Source: Alphaproteobacteria bacterium
Lineage (GTDB): Bacteria; Pseudomonadota; Alphaproteobacteria; Rhizobiales; Xanthobacteraceae
DNA length: 21,258 bases
NCBI GenBank assembly: GCA_005884745.1
Contig: VAZU01000039.1
Location: 1 to 21,258 of the forward strand
Direction of reading: 5' to 3'
Position numbers and translations under genes: made by a program. Below are positions 1 to 7,132 of the stretch, one piece after another (positions within the stretch are counted from its first letter, which is position 1; every line of letters starts with the position of its first letter). The notes below the pieces were generated by a model. It was given only the letters and a program-made list of their open reading frames with translations, had not been told where the DNA came from and made no database searches.

Positions 1-254
1 GTTTCGCGGGTGCCGGCCCGCATCCGCGCGCCGGCCGCACCCCGCTGCTGCGGCCCGAAGAAGATCGGGAGAAACGATGCAGAAGTCAACGTCGTTCCCG
101 AGGCGGCGCCACACCCTGCCGGACGGCCCGCGGCAGCCGCGGGGCGCTTGCATTGGGCGCGCGCTTGCGGCGAATGAATTCCGTGACGCGCCTCGGATGC
201 ATTGCCGGGTGTGCAGGGGGCGACATCCCGAGGATCGGACCGACAGGCGACCAG
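1..254. other. leading region without a supported gene
   Basis: No gene can be supported here. The frame of the following hydrolase is open back to the window edge, so a long upstream extension or the tail of a preceding gene cannot be excluded, but the translated residues (Arg/Ala/Gly-rich) resemble no protein I know. A short ORF from 77 overlaps the hydrolase start and looks like chance GC-rich coding. GCCGGC copies near 12 and 31 could pair as a weak stem. I see no convincing sigma-70 promoter. Confidence 0.4.
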
Positions 255-1034
255 ATGAGCGATAATGACCCGAAATACCTGGACGTTGGCACCGATTCTG
301 CGGCCCGCCGCATTGCCGTGCGGGTCCAAGCGGGCGCCCCGCCCGGTCTATTCTGGCTCAGCGGCTTCAAGTCCGACATGCGCGGGACCAAAGCCCAGGC
401 GCTCGCCCGCTGGGCGAGCGAGCACGGGCGCGCCTGCGTGCGGTTCGACTATTCCGGCCACGGCGAGTCGGGCGGGGATTTCACGCAAGGCACCATCGGC
501 CGCTGGGTCGAGGAAGGCCTTGCGGTGTTCGATGCGTTCTGCCGGGGGCCGCAAGTGCTGATCGGCTCCTCGATGGGGGGCTGGCTTGCGCTGCTGATGG
601 CGCGCGAGCGCAGGCAACGCGCCGCGGCGGCGCCCGCGGCCTCGGTCGCCGGCCTGGTGCTGATCGCGCCCGCAATCGATTTCACCGAAGTGCTGATGTG
701 GCAAAAGTTCCCGCCAGAGCTCAGGCGCGCGATCCTCGAGCAAGGTTTTTTCGCCCGGCCCTCGCAATATTCGTCGGAGCCCTATGTGATCACCCGCGCC
801 CTGATCGAGGAAGGGCGCGCGCATCTGCTGCTCGGCGGCATGATCGAGACCGGATGCCCGGTTCGCATCCTGCAGGGCGTCGAGGATCCCGACGTGCCGT
901 GGGACCATGCGGTCGAGCTGGTGTCGCACTTGGCGCAGGACGACGTGGTGCTCACGCTGGTCAAGGACGGCGATCACCGCCTCTCCCGGCCCGAGGACAT
1001 CGAGCGGCTGATCGCGGTCGTGGAGGAGTTTTGA
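255..1034 (+). CDS. alpha/beta hydrolase, ABHD10-like serine hydrolase
   Basis: A 259-residue cytoplasmic alpha/beta hydrolase, probably an esterase or thioesterase; the substrate cannot be told from sequence. The early GFKSDMRGTKA segment and RFDYSGHGESGGDF block match the ABHD10 / small serine hydrolase group. The nucleophile elbow is GSSMGGW (Ser106), the acid is probably in GVEDPDVPW, and the catalytic His is in KDGDHRLS near the C-terminus, so the triad looks complete. I chose ATG 255 because homology-like sequence begins there; the open frame continues upstream (possible ATG at 168) but that part looks non-coding. The Shine-Dalgarno is weak. There is no signal peptide. It converges on queG with a 16-base gap. 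Confidence 0.85.
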   Translation: MSDNDPKYLDVGTDSAARRIAVRVQAGAPPGLFWLSGFKSDMRGTKAQALARWASEHGRACVRFDYSGHGESGGDFTQGTIGRWVEEGLAVFDAFCRGPQVLIGSSMGGWLALLMARERRQRAAAAPAASVAGLVLIAPAIDFTEVLMWQKFPPELRRAILEQGFFARPSQYSSEPYVITRALIEEGRAHLLLGGMIETGCPVRILQGVEDPDVPWDHAVELVSHLAQDDVVLTLVKDGDHRLSRPEDIERLIAVVEEF

Positions 1035-1050
1035 TCCGCCTGAATGCCGA

Positions 1051-2190
1051 TTACGGACTAGTGTCCCCGTCGAGCGCGGCCGCCCATTCCGCCTGGACGC
1101 TGCCGTCCTTTTCCGCCTCGCGCCGCTGCGCCGCAAGCGCGCAGAGCCGCGCCGGCGCCAGCCGCGAAAGCGCCCACACCGCGGCTCCGCGCACCAGCGG
1201 CGCCGCGTCGTCGAGCAAAATCTCGGCTTCCGCGGCAAGCGCGGGGTCGCCGGAATTGCCGATCGCGATCAGCACGTTGCGCACGAAGCGGATGCGGCCG
1301 GTGCGCTTCACCGGCGATTTGGCGAACAGCGCGCGGAACGCCGAATCGTCGAGCCGCGCGAGGTCGTCGAGCCGCGGCGCGCGCAATGCTTCCCGGGCGG
1401 CGAGCTTGGCCTCGCGCCCGGTTTTGGCAAATTTGTTCCAGGGACACACCGCGAGGCAATCGTCGCAGCCGAAGATGCGGTTGCCCATGAGGGGACGCAG
1501 CTCGCGCGGGATCGGCCCTTTGTGCTCGATGGTCAGGTAGGAAATGCAGCGCCGCGCATCGAGCCGGTACGGCGCCGGAAACGCCGCGGTCGGACAAACA
1601 TCGAGGCAGGCACGGCAGCTGCCGCAATGATCGGATTCGGGCGCATCCGGCTCGACGTCGAGCGTGGTGAAGACGGCGCCGAGAAACAGCCACGAGCCGA
1701 ACTCGAGCGAGACGAGGTTGGTATGCTTGCCCTGCCAGCCGAGCCCCGCGGCGGCGGCGAGCGGCTTTTCCATCACGGCGGCGGTGTCGACGAACACTTT
1801 GGCTTCGCCGCCGGCGGTCTCGACCAGCGTGCGGGCAATGCGCTCGAGCTTGGATTTGATGACCTCGTGGTAATCCTCGCCCTGCGCATAGGCCGAGATC
1901 GCGCCCCTTCCCCGCGCTTGCAGGATCGCCAGCGGGTCTCCCTCCGGGCCGTAGTTGAGCCCGAGCATGATGATGGAGCGCACCTCGGGCCACAGCGCGC
2001 GCGGGTCGCCGCGCCGCTCGGCTGTCGTCTCCATCCAGGCCATGTCGCCGTGCAAACCCTCGGCGAGGAATCGCGCAAGCCGCGTCTCGGCCCCGGCGAT
2101 CGCGTCGGGCCGCACGATACCGGCGACGTCGAAGCCGTGCGCGCGGGCAAGCTCGCGGATCGCCCGCCTGCGCTCGGCCGGATCGCTCAA
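1051..2190 (-). CDS. queG: epoxyqueuosine reductase QueG
   Basis: QueG reduces epoxyqueuosine to queuosine in the wobble position of tRNAs with GUN anticodons, using cobalamin and two [4Fe-4S] clusters, in the cytoplasm. Counting from the TTG at 2190 the protein has 379 residues, the family's usual length. Visible signatures are the FVDTAAVMEKP block with the probable catalytic Asp135, GWQGKHTN, and the two ferredoxin-type cysteine sets C189/C192/C195/C199 and C242/C245/C249 with C215 between them. The frame is open to 2289, but that stretch lies inside the upstream GST gene and has no family similarity. The TTG overlaps the GST stop as TTGA, which suggests translational coupling. The C-terminal ~100 residues, after the ferredoxin part, form the Ala-rich HEAT-like region. 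Confidence 0.93.
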   Translation of the reverse strand: MSDPAERRRAIRELARAHGFDVAGIVRPDAIAGAETRLARFLAEGLHGDMAWMETTAERRGDPRALWPEVRSIIMLGLNYGPEGDPLAILQARGRGAISAYAQGEDYHEVIKSKLERIARTLVETAGGEAKVFVDTAAVMEKPLAAAAGLGWQGKHTNLVSLEFGSWLFLGAVFTTLDVEPDAPESDHCGSCRACLDVCPTAAFPAPYRLDARRCISYLTIEHKGPIPRELRPLMGNRIFGCDDCLAVCPWNKFAKTGREAKLAAREALRAPRLDDLARLDDSAFRALFAKSPVKRTGRIRFVRNVLIAIGNSGDPALAAEAEILLDDAAPLVRGAAVWALSRLAPARLCALAAQRREAEKDGSVQAEWAAALDGDTSP

Positions 2191-2933
2191 AAATCGAGAT
2201 TGGCGTAGCTCGGCGCGGGCGGCGTCCCGGGCATCCGGTCGGCCAGGATCGGCCGGAACGACGGCCGCGATTTCACCCGTGCGTACCAATTCTTCGCGCT
2301 TTCGTCTTCGCTCCAGGGCACGTCACCCAGATAATCGGCGCAGGACAGATGCGCGGCCGCCGCCAGATCCGCATAGCTCATCCGGTCGCCCGCGAGCCAG
2401 TGCCGGGCGCGGGTCAGCCACCCCAGATAGGCCAGATGGTAGCGGATATTGCTGCGCGCAACCCGGATCAACTGCGCATCCGGCGGGCCGCCGCCCTGAT
2501 CGCGCGTCATGTAGCGCTTGAACACCTTCTCGGCGGCCAGGATCGAGCTCACCTCCTCGAAGAATTTGCCGTGGAACCAGTCGGTCAGGCGGCGGACTTC
2601 CACGCGCTCGCGCGTGTCCGGCGGCAGCAGCCGGTGCTCGCGCAGCTCCGCCCCGCGGGTCTCGTCGAGATATTCGGCGATGATTTGCGAGCCGGGAACC
2701 GCCGGGTGGCCCTCTTCGACCAGCACCGGCGTGGTGCCGGCCGGGTTGAGCACGAGAAAAGCCTCCCGGCGTTCCCACACGCGTTCCTCGACCAGTCGCG
2801 CCTGCATGCCGTATTCGCCGAGCACGATACGCACGAACCGCGAGTGCGGGCAGAACAGATGATGGAACAGCGTGAGTGCCGGCGCCTCGGGTGCGGCTGC
2901 GCCGTCGTCGCGGGAGGGAATCGGGTGCGTCAC
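2187..2933 (-). CDS. fzlA: glutathione S-transferase family protein, probable FzlA cell-division factor
   Basis: A 248-residue GST-fold protein: an N-terminal thioredoxin-like half (LTLFHHLFCPHSRFVRI, then NPAGTTPVLVEEG and SQIIAEYLDE) and a helical C-terminal half. In alphaproteobacteria such a protein, FzlA, binds FtsZ filaments and controls constriction instead of detoxifying. The conserved-looking C-terminal tail ending in YANLDF, and the neighbouring uppP and queG, make me favour FzlA; this is from memory, and an ordinary GST remains possible. The start is GTG 2933, with AGGGA six bases upstream. It is divergent from uppP (134-base gap) and overlaps queG by four bases, so the two genes are probably one transcript. 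Confidence 0.72.
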   Translation of the reverse strand: MTHPIPSRDDGAAAPEAPALTLFHHLFCPHSRFVRIVLGEYGMQARLVEERVWERREAFLVLNPAGTTPVLVEEGHPAVPGSQIIAEYLDETRGAELREHRLLPPDTRERVEVRRLTDWFHGKFFEEVSSILAAEKVFKRYMTRDQGGGPPDAQLIRVARSNIRYHLAYLGWLTRARHWLAGDRMSYADLAAAAHLSCADYLGDVPWSEDESAKNWYARVKSRPSFRPILADRMPGTPPAPSYANLDF

Positions 2934-3067
2934 GGCTTATCCCTATAGGAAAGCCATGGGCAGCGAGCAACCGGCATTGCTCCTGGCCGCGCTTTGCGCC
3001 ACAAGGCGGCGGCGGCCACCCGCCGCGTTTTTCCCGCCGCTTCGTGCTCGCCCGGAGTGCCAACCCC

Positions 3068-3846
3068 ATGCTGCTCGATGTGTTCACCGCGACGATCCTC
3101 GGCATTGTCGAGGGGCTGACCGAGTTCGTTCCGGTATCCTCGACCGGGCATCTGCTGCTGGTCCAGCATTTCTTCGGCTTCGGCGACGAAACCTTCGGCA
3201 AGAGCTTTGCGGTGCTGATCCAGCTCGGCGCCATCCTGGCGCTGGTGACCATCTATTTCGTCCGGCTGTGGAAGATCGCGCTCGCGCTGCCGAGCGATCC
3301 GGACGCGCGGCGGTTCACGATCGGCGTGCTCATTGCGTTCCTGCCGGCGGCGGTGATCGGTGCCTTGGCGTATCGGATCATCAAGGAGGTGTTGTTCAAC
3401 GTCTGGATCGTGTGCATCGCGTTCATCATCGGCGGCGTCATCCTGATGTGGGTCGACCGCATGCCGCTGGCGCCGCGCTACAAGGACGCGACGAAATTCT
3501 CGCTGCCGATGTATCTCACGATCGGGTTCGCGCAGTGCCTCGCCATGATTCCCGGCGTATCGCGGTCCGGCGCGACCATCGTGTCGGCGATGCTGCTCGG
3601 CGCCGACCGGCGCTCTGCCACCGAATTCTCGTTCTTTCTCGCGATCCCGACCATGATGGGCGCCTTCGCGTACGACCTTTACAAGAATCTCGGTCAGATG
3701 GGCGGCGGCAACGCGTTCGTCGTCGCCGTGGGCTTCATCACCTCGTTCCTCGCCGGCTGGTTCGTGGTGAAGCGGCTGCTCGACTACGTCTCCAGCGGAT
3801 CGTCGTCGGGGCGCTCGGGCTCGTGGCGCTCGGGCTGTTCGGCTGA
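3068..3846 (+). CDS. uppP: undecaprenyl-diphosphatase UppP (BacA), frame broken near the 3' end
   Basis: UppP is an inner-membrane enzyme that dephosphorylates undecaprenyl pyrophosphate to recycle the lipid carrier for peptidoglycan and polysaccharide synthesis. Active-site motifs are intact: EGLTEFVPVSSTGH (Glu15, Glu19, His28) and PGVSRSGAT (Arg166). The start is ATG 3068 with GGAG ten bases upstream; the open frame before it is not family-like. The family reading runs to Ser242 (3791-3793). The typical ending RIVVGALGLVALGLFG resumes at 3796 in another frame and stops at 3846. About ten residues of the usual linker are missing between the two, so the literal frame instead reads Ser-rich sequence through to 4150, into the convergent gene. 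Either the last helix is lost or the assembly has an error. Confidence 0.88.
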
Positions 3847-3864
3847 TTCGACCAAGAGCCTGTC

Positions 3865-3900
3865 GTCCCGGGGCCCGAGCGTAGCGAGGGAACCCGGGAC
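3865..3900. repeat. REP-like palindromic element, copy 1
   Basis: An 8-bp perfect inverted repeat GTCCCGGG (3865-3872) / CCCGGGAC (3893-3900) encloses a centre with the AGCG-TAGCGAGGG theme often seen in intergenic palindromes of Bradyrhizobium relatives. A related AGCGAAGCGAGGG string recurs at about 6450. It lies between two convergent genes and could also end transcription. Confidence 0.6.
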
Positions 3901-3943
3901 CCAAGGCCACCATAGAAGCAATCTCCACGCCGGTGTTCATGGG

Positions 3944-3978
3944 TTCCGGGTTCGCGCGCTGAAGCGCGCGCCCCGGAA
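3944..3978. repeat. REP-like palindromic element, copy 2, hairpin
   Basis: A long hairpin: TTCCGGG (3944-3950) pairs with CCCGGAA (3972-3978), and inside it CGCGCGCT (3953-3960) pairs with AGCGCGCG (3963-3970). This arrangement, a CCGG-type stem with a GCGC-rich core, is typical of dispersed palindromes in Bradyrhizobium and Rhodopseudomonas. It sits between the 3' ends of uppP and the convergent NAD(P)-binding gene, so it may work as a two-way terminator. There is no T-run. Confidence 0.65.
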
Positions 3979-3998
3979 TGACAACACCGTAGTGAGCC

Positions 3999-4961
3999 CT
4001 ACGCCGGCCTGCGGCGGAACTGGCCGGTCTTGCGGAAGCGCCACAGATAGGTCGGCACGATGGCCTCGAATGCGGCCGGATCGATGCCGAGCCCGGGAAG
4101 CGTCCGGCCCCGCTCGACGGCTTCCGGCGACACCACATTGTCGCGCTTGAGCAGCTCGACCTGGTCGGGCGTGAGCAGCGGCTTGGGCAGGAACTGCAGG
4201 AACAACGCCTGCAGGCGGGCGATCGGGAACGGGACCGGCACCAACATCCTGCGGCGCTCGATCGTGGCGAGCACGAATTCCATCAGCTCCCGGAACGTCC
4301 TGGTCTGCGGTCCGCCGAGCTCGTAGATCGTTGCGGCCCGGGCGTCGCCGTCGGCCGCCTTGGCGATCGCGGTGCCGACATCGCCCGCGAACACCGGCTG
4401 GAATTTCGTGCGCCCGCCGCCGATCAGCGGCAGCACCGGCGAGATCCGCGCCATCGCGGCGAACCGGTTGAAGAAATCGTCCTCCGGCCCGAACACGATC
4501 GAGGGCCGGAAAATGGTCGCACTCGGCACGGCGGCGAGCACCGCTTCCTCGCCTTCGGCTTTGGTGCGCGCATAGCGCGAGCGCGAAGCCTTGTCGGCGC
4601 CGATCGCGGAGACGTGGATCATGCGCGCGCCGACGTGCGCCGCCGCCCCGGCGATCGTGCCGGCGCCCGCGGCATGGACGGCAGCGAAGCGCTGGCGGGA
4701 GCGCTCGAACAGGATGCCGACGAGGTTGATGACGATGTCGGCGTCGCGCACGGCGGCCTCGACCGAGGCCTTGTCGCGCACATTGGCCTGCACCGCATGG
4801 ATCTGGCCGACCCGGCCGAGCGGCTGCAGATGGCCCGTGAGCTCGGGTCGGCGCACCGCGACGCGGATGCGATAACGGCTTTTCGCCAGCGCCCGGACCA
4901 CGTGCCGGCCCAGGAATCCCGAGCCGCCGAACACGGTGACCAGCATATCGACGTGGTGCAC
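3999..4961 (-). CDS. NAD(P)-binding complex I assembly / NDUFA9-like protein
   Basis: A 320-residue atypical short-chain-dehydrogenase fold, of the group annotated as complex I NDUFA9 subunit family proteins. The nucleotide-binding loop VTVFGGSGFLGRHVV is at the N-terminus, followed by VAVRRPEL, NLVGILFE, VSAIGAD, the YARTKAEGE segment with Tyr and Lys, and FRPSIVFGPEDDFFNRF. In mitochondria the relative is an accessory complex I subunit; in bacteria the role is unproved. I chose GTG 4961 because AAGGGA lies six to seven bases upstream; ATG 4946 is the alternative and lies 21 bases from that site. The open frame continues further upstream without family similarity. It is transcribed away from the tRNA-Leu gene. 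Confidence 0.85.
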   Translation of the reverse strand: MHHVDMLVTVFGGSGFLGRHVVRALAKSRYRIRVAVRRPELTGHLQPLGRVGQIHAVQANVRDKASVEAAVRDADIVINLVGILFERSRQRFAAVHAAGAGTIAGAAAHVGARMIHVSAIGADKASRSRYARTKAEGEEAVLAAVPSATIFRPSIVFGPEDDFFNRFAAMARISPVLPLIGGGRTKFQPVFAGDVGTAIAKAADGDARAATIYELGGPQTRTFRELMEFVLATIERRRMLVPVPFPIARLQALFLQFLPKPLLTPDQVELLKRDNVVSPEAVERGRTLPGLGIDPAAFEAIVPTYLWRFRKTGQFRRRPA

Positions 4962-5110
4962 GGCCGTTCCCTTTCGGGCGCGTCGAGCCCAAGGCGCCGC
5001 GCCGGTCGATGCCCGCGCCGAATACAGGATCGTTCCCGGCCTGTACAGGGCGGCGGACCCCCGGCAGCCCAAGCCTGGCCGGCCCGCGCGGACTTGACGG
5101 AGCGGGCGCG

Positions 5111-5139
5111 TTGACAAGGCGAATCCCGGACACTTATGT
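5111..5139 (+). promoter_or_regulatory. sigma-70 promoter of tRNA-Leu
   Basis: A perfect -35 TTGACA at 5111-5116 and a -10-like TTATGT at 5134-5139 are separated by 17 bases. Transcription would start near 5146, about 18 bases before the mature tRNA. Strong, near-consensus promoters are expected for tRNA genes. Confidence 0.75.
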
Positions 5140-5163
5140 GTCGCGCGAGGCCCAAGCCTCTGT

Positions 5164-5248
5164 GCCCAGGTGGCGGAATTGGTAGACGCGCTGGTTTCAG
5201 GTACCAGTGGTGAAAGCCGTGGAGGTTCGAGTCCTCTCCTGGGCACCA
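5164..5248 (+). tRNA. tRNA-Leu, anticodon CAG
   Basis: The acceptor stem GCCCAGG (5164-5170) pairs with CCTGGGC (5238-5244), followed by A73 and an encoded CCA (5246-5248). The D-arm reads GCGGAATTGGTAGACGC. The anticodon stem CTGGT / ACCAG closes the loop TTCAGGT, giving anticodon CAG, which reads CTG. A variable arm follows, longer than in class I tRNAs as expected for leucine, then the T-arm with GGTTCGAGTCC. It would read the commonest Leu codon of this GC-rich genome. Confidence 0.97.
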
Positions 5249-5291
5249 GGCGACACTCTGAAGCGCGGCAGCGGGCCGAGCGAGGGGCGAC

Positions 5292-5630
5292 ATGAACTCG
5301 CGGATTTCAGCAGCGTCGATCATCGTTGCGATTTTGGGTTTGGGCGTCGTGGCGGCCGAAGCGGGGCCTTGCACCAAACAAATCGCAGCTTTCGAGCAAT
5401 CCGTCCGGGCGTCCGGAAAGAACCCGGATGCGGGGCCGACCGCGCGCGAAAGCCTTGGCGCCAAGCTTAGCCGCCAACCAACCAGAAAATCCGTGAAGCA
5501 AGCAGAGGAGCAGGCGCAGGAGACGTTCGACCGAGCTCTGGCGCGCGCCAAGGCGGTGGATGCGCAAGGCAAACGCGCCGAGTGCATGCGAGCTCTTTCA
5601 AAGGCCAGGAGCCTCTTCGATCTGCAATGA
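5292..5630 (+). CDS. small secreted hypothetical protein
   Basis: A 112-residue protein of unknown function. Residues 1-24 form a signal peptide (basic start, hydrophobic ILGLGVV core, AEA before Gly25). The mature part has two cysteines (PCTKQI near 27 and AECMRAL near 98), a GAKLSRQPTRKSV motif and a helical C-terminal half. I recall many Bradyrhizobium-type small periplasmic proteins with the same plan: Cys near the mature N-terminus, a Q-P-T-x-x-S motif, then A-x-A-x-A-D-x-x-G-x-x-x-x-C. GAGGGG stands about five bases before ATG 5292. It lies directly after tRNA-Leu and may share its transcript. No function can be assigned. Confidence 0.75.
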   Translation: MNSRISAASIIVAILGLGVVAAEAGPCTKQIAAFEQSVRASGKNPDAGPTARESLGAKLSRQPTRKSVKQAEEQAQETFDRALARAKAVDAQGKRAECMRALSKARSLFDLQ

Positions 5631-5651
5631 TTTCCCCTCGCGTGAGCTGTT

Positions 5652-5681
5652 TTGGAATTTGCAAGAAATATCAAGTATAAA
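5652..5681 (+). promoter_or_regulatory. candidate promoter placing the start at the rnd ATG
   Basis: TTGGAA (5652-5657) and TATAAA (5676-5681) are 18 bases apart. Seven bases separate the -10 from ATG 5689, so transcription would begin at or next to the start codon. No ribosome binding site is present, which fits a leaderless mRNA. Confidence 0.5.
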
Positions 5682-5688
5682 GCGCGAC

Positions 5689-6303
5689 ATGACCGTACGG
5701 CTGCACCGCGGGGATTTGCCCGACCTGTCGCGCTATCGCGGCGCGGTCGCGATCGACACCGAAACCATGGGGCTCGACCCGCACCGCGACCGGCTCTGTG
5801 TCGTCCAGCTCTCGCCGGGCGACGGCAGCGCCGACGTCGTGCAGATCCCGGCGACCGGCCGTGACGCGCCCAATCTCAAGCGGCTCCTGGCCGATCCGGC
5901 CGTGCTGAAGATCTTCCATTTCGCCCGCTTCGACATCGCGGCGCTCTATGGCGCGTTCGGCGTCATGGCGACCCCGCTCTATTGCACCAAGATCGCGTCG
6001 CGGCTGGCGCGGACCTATACGGACAAGCACGGCCTCAAAGATCTCGTGCGCGAGATGCTGGGCATCGATCTCTCGAAACAGCAGCAGCTCTCCGATTGGG
6101 GCGCCGCGCAGCTCACCGAGGCGCAAGTGGCCTATGCGGCCGCCGACGTGCTGCACCTTCATGCGCTCAAAGACAAGCTCGACGTTCTGCTCGCGCGCGA
6201 GGGCCGGGCCGAGCTCGCCGCGGCCTGCTTCCGGTTCCTGCCCGATCGGGCGCGGCTGGATCTCGCCGGCTGGGCCGCGGACGACATTTTCGCGCATTCG
6301 TGA
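5689..6303 (+). CDS. rnd: ribonuclease D, short form (DEDDy 3'-5' exonuclease)
   Basis: A 204-residue 3'-5' exonuclease that probably trims 3' ends of stable RNAs such as tRNA precursors. The DEDDy motifs are all visible: AIDTETMGL (Asp23, Glu25), HFARFD (Asp82) and YAAAD (Tyr149, Asp153). It has only the nuclease domain; Escherichia coli RNase D is about 375 residues and carries HRDC domains, which are absent here, as is usual for the short alphaproteobacterial form. I chose ATG 5689 because the family match starts there; an open frame runs back to 5560 through the preceding gene. A -10-like TATAAA lies only seven bases before the ATG and there is no Shine-Dalgarno, suggesting leaderless translation. 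Confidence 0.9.
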   Translation: MTVRLHRGDLPDLSRYRGAVAIDTETMGLDPHRDRLCVVQLSPGDGSADVVQIPATGRDAPNLKRLLADPAVLKIFHFARFDIAALYGAFGVMATPLYCTKIASRLARTYTDKHGLKDLVREMLGIDLSKQQQLSDWGAAQLTEAQVAYAAADVLHLHALKDKLDVLLAREGRAELAAACFRFLPDRARLDLAGWAADDIFAHS

Positions 6304-6357
6304 GCCGCATCCGAGGCTTAACCGCGTGCCCCGGCGGGGCCACATTCCCTGGCCATT

Positions 6358-6385
6358 TTGCCCTGCCGGTGCGGCGGCGTATGAT
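6358..6385 (+). promoter_or_regulatory. candidate sigma-70 promoter of the lpt operon
   Basis: TTGCCC (6358-6363) and TATGAT (6380-6385) are 16 bases apart, in the 124-base gap between rnd and lptC. Transcription would begin near 6392, about 36 bases before the CTG codon at 6428 that may start lptC. Confidence 0.45.
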
Positions 6386-6529
6386 CGGCGGGCCTGATTC
6401 CGCGCTTGCATAGAGGGGGCAAAGCGCCTGACCACCGCGACTGCAGCCGAGCGAAGCGAGGGTTGGACGGCATCGAGCCGTTCCGATCTTTCGCACGCGT
6501 TCCGCATCGCCAGGCGCCACAGCCGCCGG

Positions 6530-7132
6530 GTGCGCCTGCTGCGGATCGCGATCCCGATCCTGGTCGTGCTCCTCGTCCTCGGGTTTGCGGCGGCGACCTG
6601 GTTCAATCCGCTGCGGATCGTCGCCAAGCTGCCCAATGCGGCCGGCACGCTGACGATCTCGGGCACGAAAATCACCATGGAGCTGCCGCGCATTGCCGGC
6701 TACACCCGCGACGCGCGCGCCTATGAGCTTTCCGCGCAATCGGCCGACCAGGATCTGATCCACCCGGAAAACGTCGAGCTCAAGGGCATCGCCGCCAAGG
6801 TCGAGCTGCAAAACGATGCGTTCGTCGAGATGAGCGCCGCGAGCGGGCTCTACAACACCAAGGCGGAGCAGGTGCGGCTCGGACAGAGCATCTTGCTGAA
6901 ATCCTCCAGCGGCTATGAAGCGCGGCTGACCGACGCGCTGATCGACATGCGCAGCGGCCAGATCGTCTCGGACCAGCCGGTCGAAGTGAAGCTGCTCAAC
7001 GGGGTCCTCAACGCCCGGCGGCTCGAAGTCGCGGAATCGGGAGCGCTGGTGCGGTTTTCCGGCGGCGTGGCCATGATCCTCAATCTCAACCGCGACGCCG
7101 TGACGGGAAGCGTCGGAGCTTCCTCGCCATGA
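6530..7132 (+). CDS. lptC: LPS export protein LptC
   Basis: LptC is the single-span inner-membrane part of the Lpt bridge that passes lipopolysaccharide from LptBFG to LptA. The reported GTG start gives 200 residues: a short basic segment, one hydrophobic anchor (about residues 6-24), then a periplasmic beta-jellyroll with LPNAAGTLTISG and the repeated short strands of the LptC/OstA fold. In-frame sequence upstream of the GTG (6500-6529, FRIARRHSRR) looks like the family's N-terminal basic segment, so the true start is probably earlier. The only plausible codon there is CTG 6428, preceded by GAGGGGG (6413-6419), which would give about 234 residues. The stop overlaps the lptA start as ATGA. 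Confidence 0.88.
   Translation: MRLLRIAIPILVVLLVLGFAAATWFNPLRIVAKLPNAAGTLTISGTKITMELPRIAGYTRDARAYELSAQSADQDLIHPENVELKGIAAKVELQNDAFVEMSAASGLYNTKAEQVRLGQSILLKSSSGYEARLTDALIDMRSGQIVSDQPVEVKLLNGVLNARRLEVAESGALVRFSGGVAMILNLNRDAVTGSVGASSP

Noticed and set aside
77..265. 62-codon ORF at the left edge with GGGA upstream of its ATG
   Set aside because: It overlaps the hydrolase start, is Arg/Pro-rich without motifs and ends just inside the real gene.
3850..4150. Literal C-terminal extension of the uppP frame
   Set aside because: It reads through palindromic repeats into the convergent gene and has no UppP similarity, so I treat it as a frameshift product and not as a natural domain.
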